NCBI GenBank assembly: GCA_030248195.1
Contig: JASAND010023953.1
Span: 1-64,000, forward strand
Direction of reading: 5' to 3'
DNA length: 64,000 nucleotides
From: Trissonchulus latispiculum
Lineage: Eukaryota > Nematoda > Enoplea > Enoplida > Ironidae
In this document: piece by piece, positions 57,189 through 64,000 of the stretch
Numbering within the stretch: position 1 is the stretch's first letter
Layout of the letters: each line of letters starts with the position of its first letter
The notes under the pieces: model-generated
What the model saw: only the letters and a program-made list of their open reading frames with translations
Database searches by the model: none
What the model was told of the DNA's origin: nothing
Translations under genes and position numbers: made by a program

Positions 57189-60100
57189 ATGAGTTCCCCA
57201 AAGGTCACACGATTTTCATGCTATCACTGTTCTCAGTCTTTAACTAGCAGAGATCGTCTAATTAGTCACTTGCGACTACGGTAAGTTTGATTTCGAAAAA
57301 CTGTTGCTTATATAATATATAGTTTTCAAACTTTATGTTGATAAAGGAAGCAGTGACTAAATTCCACGGTTGCAGATCAGCTGTTCAGTTCATGTTCGGG
57401 CAGTTCCAGGCGCGTAGCCAGGTGGGGGGCGAGGAGGGCATTCCCTCCCAAAATCGGAGCACGAATAAATATTTCGAAAAGTTTTCGCCTGCTTAAAAAT
57501 TCAAATTAAATTAAATTAATTTAGTAATTTTAATTTTAATAATTTTAATATTAATTAATTAATTTAATTAATTAAAATTAAAAATTAAAGGAAAAATTAC
57601 TTTTCAACGAAAATATAGCAAAAAGCTCCAGATTTTGCTTGAAATTTTCACCAACTGTTTAGTTGCGGTAGAAATTTCAGAGCATTTTTGGCTTTTCTGG
57701 CATAAATTTTTTTCTCCGGCCCCCTCCGAAATTTTTTTCTGGCTACGCTAGTGGGCAGTTCCATAAATAACTGATAACGTGGTATGTGATTGTGTTAGAT
57801 TCATGATCAAAAGTATTCACGACGTTGGACCCAAATTTCTAGTTCAAAGATTTTGTGATGAGGAGAGGACGTGTCGCGGATATTATGTCCCAATCCAAAA
57901 GACAGCAACAAATTTTCAGGGGGAGGGGACAGAGCCCTAGTTGAAGTTGATAAAAGTGTTGAGAAATAGAATTGAACCTTAAAAGCAAAAGCATTTTATC
58001 TAACTACAGGCACTGCTGTTGTTAGCCAAACGTTGTCTCATTATTATGCTACCAGGAAAGCTTAGCAGGAAAATTAAGGGATGCATTGGTATTGAACTGC
58101 CGAAATGATTCCCCAGTCATTCCACCGTCAAATTGCCCTCTTTTCAGAATGTTATCTCAGTGTCAAGTTGTTGTTTGATGTTTCTCTCAAAACATTGTGC
58201 ATAGTATTGCACTGTCTAATGAATAGCTTGATTAACATCAAGAAATGAGGTAAATTTGGGCTTGCATTCGGATCCACGAAGGATAAACAGCATTAATCAT
58301 AAAGAAAAAATGAAAAAGCTAACCCATTGGCTCTCTCTTGCTTGGGTCTAAGGCTTTGTCTCAGTGACTGCAGGCAGGCGCTTTTCACTAATTTTTTAAG
58401 TATAATGTAATATAGTTACGTACGACGCACTGGGTTTGATTGAACAACGTTCTTGCGTGTCGTTCTGTGTATTATATTTTCAGTGTACATAAACTTTTTA
58501 GGGTATGTGATAGACCACAGCTGTCTCGCTTTCCATTGAAAACAAAGATTTGTTTTTGGTGCAACCGCAGCTTTCTTCGCATCGATAAATTAAAACAACA
58601 CCTAAGGTATGTACCAGGCTATGTACGTATATGTGCACGGGCATCTGCATCTGCATGACTTTTCCCTAGTCAAATTTCTGGAGGAGGAAAATCTGGGGAG
58701 GGACCAGAATTTTTTTCGAAAATGCTTAGAAACAGCAATATTTTCTCCTGAGCGCAACTTTGAACAGCCTTTATATAGTTCAAATTTGAGCTGAGAATTG
58801 CTGAATACAAACTTATTGTGGCAATTTTTCAAAACCTCATGTTTCCCTTGCATTTTGCAGTTATTGCAACGGGTGCGGACTGCGGGGCGGCGTTTCTGCT
58901 TTTATAAAAACACATCGGTACCGAGAAGGGCTGCTGGAGATGTCTTGAACTGTACAGAGCATTTTTGAAAAACCAAATGCAAAAACCATTTTAAAGGGAT
59001 CAGTCGAAGCTCTGGCTGAACATGTTTTCTCAAGTGAAATGTGTATGAGGATGAAATTGAGCCTGGAATTAGCGTCGAAAGAAAGTCTTCCTTTTATCCA
59101 GAAAAAAGTTTTCATATATTAACTACTACCTGGAATGGGTGCAGTGTTGTACACATACATATTATAGCGATCAATCTTGTTTTATTTTTTGTTGTTTCAG
59201 AGCTTGCACTTCTTCTGCAGGATCTGTTACAGTAAACAATCCACCAAACCGTGGTAGTGTTTCCTCTATTTCTGGCACCGTTCCACAAATTCCCAACGCC
59301 CCGATTGAAGAGCCTGAACCTCACGATGTCGAAAGGATGGATATTGATTCTCAGGAAGTGAGCGAGGAAGAAGATGATGCTTTGATGTCAATGCATCGAT
59401 TAGCCTCTGATCAGAATGATAATCTGATGAACGGCTGCAGTGCTCCAGCGATCGATTTGGGATTTTCTGATGATGACGGGGCTGATGAGGGTAACACGAC
59501 GACTGGCCTTGATTCTTTGCAGAGGATCATCCAGTCCGATGATTTGGTGCAAAATTTGATTAGTGATGGTGGCGGTAATGATACCGTTCCTATCACTTCT
59601 ACTGTTGGAAATTCCAGTGTGGGTACTAATGGACTGCTGAATGCTACCAGTGAAAGCTTACCTAACGATCTAGCCAGCGGTGCTCCTCCTGCTACCCTAT
59701 CCCAGGAAGCTTTATCTGAGAACGGCACAGGGACTGATTTTAATCAGAACGACGATCATTCGGATTTGCCAAAGGTTACAGGCGCCTGCAATCCGACAGA
59801 AGCTCCCCCGGATTCGACGACGACTGCTGCAGGAGATGGTTCCGCCACCGAAGAGTTGGAGTCTTTTGATGCTGCCTTTATGCTAAGTATGGCTGAAGAT
59901 TCTCCTAGTCCTGGTGTCGAACCTAACTCCAACAATATCAGCGGGGAAGAGAAACGAGCCACTCTGTCTCCACCTGTGGATTGTTCTGACGGCGGCACTT
60001 CCGTTCCCACCACCACCGCCACCGCCACCTCCACCGCACCTGTCGGTACTGAACTTGTGGGAAACTGTGAAACTGAAACCTCTGTAGACATTCCGTCGCC

Positions 60101-60608
60101 TGTGGACAGTCTGATTGGACCTCAAACGATGACATCAACGACTGGTGCTGCTTCGTCTCCGCCTCCCATTGATAGTGAGCATCATCAGACCGCTTGTCCC
60201 CAGTCTGGCCCTTCTGTCCTCTCCAATTCAGTCGTGGTTGTGGCCTACAATACTGCGGAACAACTTCCGATACTAGGGGGAATAATGGCTGCAGGTGCAA
60301 TGGACAATGGTCCAATGGACAATGGAAGCGCTGAAGCTGATGCCGGCAAACACCCTATTAATGGTCATGCTGTAGAAGAGGAGCAGGTGCGTGAAAAATA
60401 TGCGCATTCGCAAAAATCCTATCTGGATCATCCCTATTCAGCTTCACTGCTGTCTGGTGCTGATGGTACGAGGGTTAATGAAATGTTTGAAATTCAGTCA
60501 GACAACAGGGCTAGCGGTTCTTTTGAGTGTCCTGAACCGCATTGTAACCGAAAGATGGCCACTGATGCAGGACTGAAGCGGCACTTCAATCTCTGTCATA
60601 AAATGTGA
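57189..60608 (+). CDS. C2H2-type zinc-finger protein, four exons
   Basis: Likely nuclear nucleic-acid-binding protein of 559 residues. Exons: 57189-57280, 58484-58606, 58861-58917, 59201-60608, all introns phase 2. Finger 1 (CYHCSQSL..RLISHLRLRVH) spans the exon 1-2 junction. Finger 2 (CFWCNRSFLRIDKLKQH) spans exons 2-3 and would use Cys as its last ligand (H-x3-C). Finger 3 (CNGCGLRGGVSAFIKTH) spans exons 3-4. A fourth, normal finger (CPEPHCNRKM..LKRHFNLCH) ends the protein. Exon 4 is mostly acidic, Ser/Thr/Pro-rich disordered sequence (RMDIDSQEVSEEEDD), as in transcriptional regulators. The exact family is unknown. Start chosen as the first ATG in frame with finger 1. A hAT MITE lies in intron 1. 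Confidence 0.85.
57407..57753. mobile_element. hAT-type MITE with 8-bp target duplication
   Basis: Starts CAGGCGCGTAGCCAG and ends CTGGCTACGCTAGTG. The flanks are GGCAGTTC at 57399-57406 and 57754-57761, a perfect 8-bp duplication as made by hAT transposases. The interior is G-rich then AT-rich with no ORF. It lies in intron 1 of the zinc-finger gene. Confidence 0.88.
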
Positions 60609-61442
60609 CAAATGAGTACGTATCGTATATCCTCAACTGACTATTACGTAAGGCTGCTGCAGCTTTTGCTTTATGCTTACGATTTCATTCTCCTATCCTT
60701 TCTGAACGTTTGTTGTTTTATGGTTATAACCGTTTCGTTGTTATGTACAAGCATTAAGGGGAAATATTGTTCAGGGTACACAATTATGGAAAGGTTTATG
60801 TAGGGCTCTTTCATGCTGATAGGATTTGTCGAAACTCTGAAGGAAACCAACTATTGCTTTGCTTGTAGTCACCGGAATCGTCTTTACAAGCAAGAAAGGG
60901 AATGTTTTGTAATCAAAAATTTTTGAAATTTTTGGCTGCTTATTAAGCAGTATATACGTAGTCCGTAACCTAAGTAGACCCTGCCTAAGTAAAACGTTTT
61001 TACTTCAATACTGACTGCTTTATGTCATAATTGTGCGCATGTAATAACGTAAATGCCAGCATGTATATATTATAATCATTGTTATTTTCGCATCGTAACC
61101 TGGAGCAGTTTTTTATTTTCTTCTGGTATTCTCGTTAATATTTTCTGTCTTACTTTTATAACTGTAGTTTATTTTGCAAAGTATTTTTACATTTGGGTAT
61201 CGTGTATTCGTGTTTTGTTTGTTGTAAGTTTTATTTTGTTGTCTTGTCGTGTTTAATTAGACGTAAATCGTAAGTTGCGTGAAATAATTGTGTCAAGTAA
61301 GATTTTCTGGACGTATCGTACAGATCATAATTTGTACTGCTAAGTGCTAAATCATGTTTCGCATTTCATCATCATGAATCCATGTACTGTGAAAGAATTT
61401 ACTTCATATACAATGTGTGTGGGATGTTAACGTTAACACATC

Positions 61443-62670
61443 TTAAGGGGAGGGGGTCGCGATTTTTCGACCATCTCCGATTTTTCTCATTTTCATATCA
61501 TATATTTTGTAGTCCCCATGGGTCCGCAAAACAAGACAAGTGCGTTTGTTGTAAAACTTTTCCTATCATTCACAATAGCCCTCCAAATGTGACCCCGACA
61601 TTTGTTAAACATAGGAACATGAAAAAGTTAGGAAAATTTTTCTGCTACCAAAAGTTTGAGCGATGCATAAAGAGCAAATCGGCTACAACTTGCTGTAAAC
61701 CTAATCTGGACTAGGTAAATTGCTAATATCCATACGAGGTTATTTCCTGCAGGGCCGCTGATTTTATACGAATTTTCGAAGTGGAAGTCGATTTTTGCTC
61801 AAACGGTCAACAAATTTGTAGGTCAGTGAACGTTTTGTCCTGTCCTTAACTAATAACCCTTTGGTATAGAAACTTCGCATTTAGATATTAGCACAGCTTA
61901 TTGCTAGAACCTTATTTTGCATATAATCAATCCCCATTTGGACTTTTGAGTAGCTCACAGTTTTGGTAGCCGAAATTTCATTTTTCTTCAAAAATTGTCA
62001 TTTTTCGAAAATTTCATGTTTGCTGCTTTATAAGTCAGCCAAATCTTAAGTTGTGTCAATAAAATTTGGCGTGCTAATATTCAGGCATAGAGCCAATGTC
62101 TGTGTAAAGTTTCATGCCAACAGCCTTTGTTTTGTGCTGGCTACGTGCTACGATAGCATGGGGGATACCTATTAAAAATGTCAAATTTTCAACTTTTCCA
62201 AATATAGTCAAATTAAGCTCTTGATGTCCTGAACATTTTATCTTCTTACACCAAGTTTCTACAAAGCAGTATGAAAAAGTTGAGCGAGTTTGAAGCAAAT
62301 GGCAGTCGGAACGAGATTTGTCAAATCGTCCAAATGCCGTTGCTCGCTAGTTGCTTGGATGCCACTGTAATTCATGCAGTAATAAATATCTACAGGTAGA
62401 GGCTTTAAATTGACGTATTTATCATGCCGTAATCTTTTGTCATCCCATGTGTACGCGGCTTCGAGCGAAGCCCTCAGCGAGGTATACTAGCGCAAATACT
62501 AAATTGTAGGGATTTGAACTGCAGTATTTCTAAACTGGATTGACCCTAGACTCTAAAAATCTGTCTTGTTTTTGGGCACATAATATGTGGTATATTATGG
62601 TGGTATACTATAACCAAAAATAAGCGAAATCGGTGACTATAAAATTTGGTACCCGGCGACACCCCCTTAA
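61443..62670. mobile_element. Candidate TTAA-flanked element, 1.2 kb
   Basis: Left end TTAAGGGGAGGGGGTCGCGA, right end inverse of TTAAGGGGGTGTCGCCGGGT, with CTCCGATTTTT / CACCGATTTCGC words following in each arm. Similarity of the arms is weaker than for the other TTAA elements. ORF 62646-62843 crosses the right border and is not supported. Confidence 0.5.
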
Positions 62671-63529
62671 TGGATAGAACAATACAAGATTATAAACGAA
62701 AGAAAGGCGGATGTCACTACAGCAACATTTGCTTTGAGCTTAAAAAGCTGCCCGTCTTCCATGATACCGGAGAGTTGAAGTTTTGGGATTTTTATTTAGT
62801 TTCTAATGTATATTTAAGTCGGGCTAGGATTGATCGTTTGTAAAATTCGAACTTTTTAAAAATATGCCAATCGCATTTTCCATGTGGGTGTCAACGGGAG
62901 CAAACATTAATATTTTCACATTAGCCGAAAAGTTGTGTATTTTTAATTATGAACACAAACTTGACATCTATTTTTTAGACTTTTTTGTTCAGCCGTTTTA
63001 TCTCGAAATAACCTTTGTGTGCTCCTCGCAAACAATAGAATAGTATATACATTCTTCAGTGTTTAACCATCTACCATTTTTATATTTTATAGTGGCAGTG
63101 GTGTTGATTATGTTTTCTCAGATCATTGCGTAACAAGGTAACCCTTGGATATTATTAACTGATTTGGTTTGAAGTATTTTAAGTATATGTGTATCTGATG
63201 GAAGATACTTTCATTATATACTTTGTCTGTATATACTTAATGTGTCACCTTACCTGCTACATTAAATGTTGTCGTTGAGCTTCTGAATTCTGTACTCTTA
63301 GGTTAGGGTCTCACCCTGATCATAAACCACAAAAGATTAATGTTGAGTGATCAGGCCAACAACAGATAACCGCAACATACAATCGTCGGTACCTGGTTAA
63401 ATAATTATCCATTGTCAGTAGGAAAGTGCTCACTGTATGGGTACTTACTTGCAAAGCTTGAAAACTGCGCTTCAAGTTTCAGCTTGTAAGCTGCAAGTAT
63501 AAGAATCGTGGAATAGGGTCTCACCTAGA

Positions 63530-63625
63530 GGGGGGCCGGTTCCACTAGAATCGGTTGGAACCGGAACCGGAACCGAACCGGAAGGAATTTTAGAACCGTA
63601 GCCGGTAGGATTTGGAACCGGCCGG
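63530..63625. repeat. GGAACC/GGTTCC simple repeat
   Basis: Runs of GGAACCGGAACCGGAACCG and related words with GGCCGGTTC at both ends. Unstable low-complexity patch. Confidence 0.8.
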
Positions 63626-64000
63626 TTCTACTCTTAAAAATGGACTTGAACTAATTTTTTGCAGGAGTTTAAAATTTGCAAAAGGTGGATTTTGTTTTTG
63701 TGGTTGCCATTCATATTGTCTTTTTCAAACTAGTGACTGAAATTGAAACTAAAAATCTAGTTTGAACTGAAACTAAACAAATTTAGGCCTGAATGCTGAA
63801 TCGAAAAACTGATTTTAGATTCGTGATCAGCACCCCAGAAAACCCCTGTAAGCAAGTTTTCAGCAAAATTTTTTCGAAAACGTTTCCCTTGGTCCCCCCT
63901 TGCCGAACTCAAATTTTAAAAATTTCAAAATTTTTGCATTTTTGAAATCAGCAGGTCCGAAAACCTACCTCCACCAAATTTTAACTCAATCAGTCAAATT

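Larger units (their letters stand above)
60609..64000. other. 3' flank of the zinc-finger gene, no gene seen
   Basis: AT-rich sequence likely including the zinc-finger 3' untranslated region, a TTAA-flanked element (61443) and a GGAACC repeat (63530). Short ORFs only. Confidence 0.4.

Noticed and set aside
60001..60120. Gly-rich minus-strand ORFs over zinc-finger exon 4
   Set aside because: Shadows of Thr/Ala-rich coding repeats on the plus strand.

Overview
This window is nuclear DNA of an invertebrate animal. Coding exons are small, split by GT-AG introns and far apart, and most of the sequence is intron or intergenic DNA full of transposon remains. I cannot name the phylum. Host genes I can support from splice sites and phase-matched exons are: a Cys-loop ligand-gated ion channel on the minus strand (10142 leftwards past 1093, last exons outside the window); two paralogous seven-transmembrane receptor genes in the same orientation (15065-17632 and 41783-43480); the co-chaperone p23 (44669-50987, N-terminal exons not found); and a four-exon C2H2 zinc-finger gene (57189-60608). 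Weaker candidates are a short minus-strand gene end (45962-46530) and a small secreted cysteine-rich protein (46965-47615), both inside a long p23 intron, and an orphan ORF (54902-55246).

Region 1-10 kb is the ion-channel gene. Its introns hold a Ty3/gypsy gag relic, a 0.65-kb palindrome, a concentric nest of foldback elements split by a TTAA-flanked element, an inverted-repeat element built on a TAGCCATTTAG motif, and a 1.7-kb element with long inverted repeats made of a short tandem repeat, which carries a decayed Ulp1-type protease with a PHD-like finger. Region 10-26.8 kb has the first receptor gene, whose intron is filled with a TTTCAG hexamer array, then a BEL/Pao relic, a complete 7-bp-duplicating MITE, a 2.3-kb element with about 380-bp inverted repeats, and about 1.9 kb of degenerate repeats in opposed orientations.

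The main object is a 14.3-kb LTR retroelement at 26805-41147, with LTRs of about 1.59 kb and a 4-bp TTTA duplication. Its gene order is unusual: gag, then an env-like fusion glycoprotein region, then two successive retropepsin domains, then reverse transcriptase and RNase H. No integrase is visible, and about 3.8 kb of accessory-like sequence lies before the 3' LTR. Several frame changes break the coding regions, so this copy looks defective even though its LTRs are very similar. I know of no described family with env upstream of pol and with tandem proteases.

Region 41-64 kb holds the second receptor gene, p23 with its long intron, and the zinc-finger gene. In the latter each small exon contributes one zinc finger and all three introns are phase 2; a hAT-type MITE with a perfect 8-bp duplication sits in its first intron. 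TTAA-flanked elements recur across the whole window (2.2, 9.1, 14.4, 48.7 and 61.4 kb).
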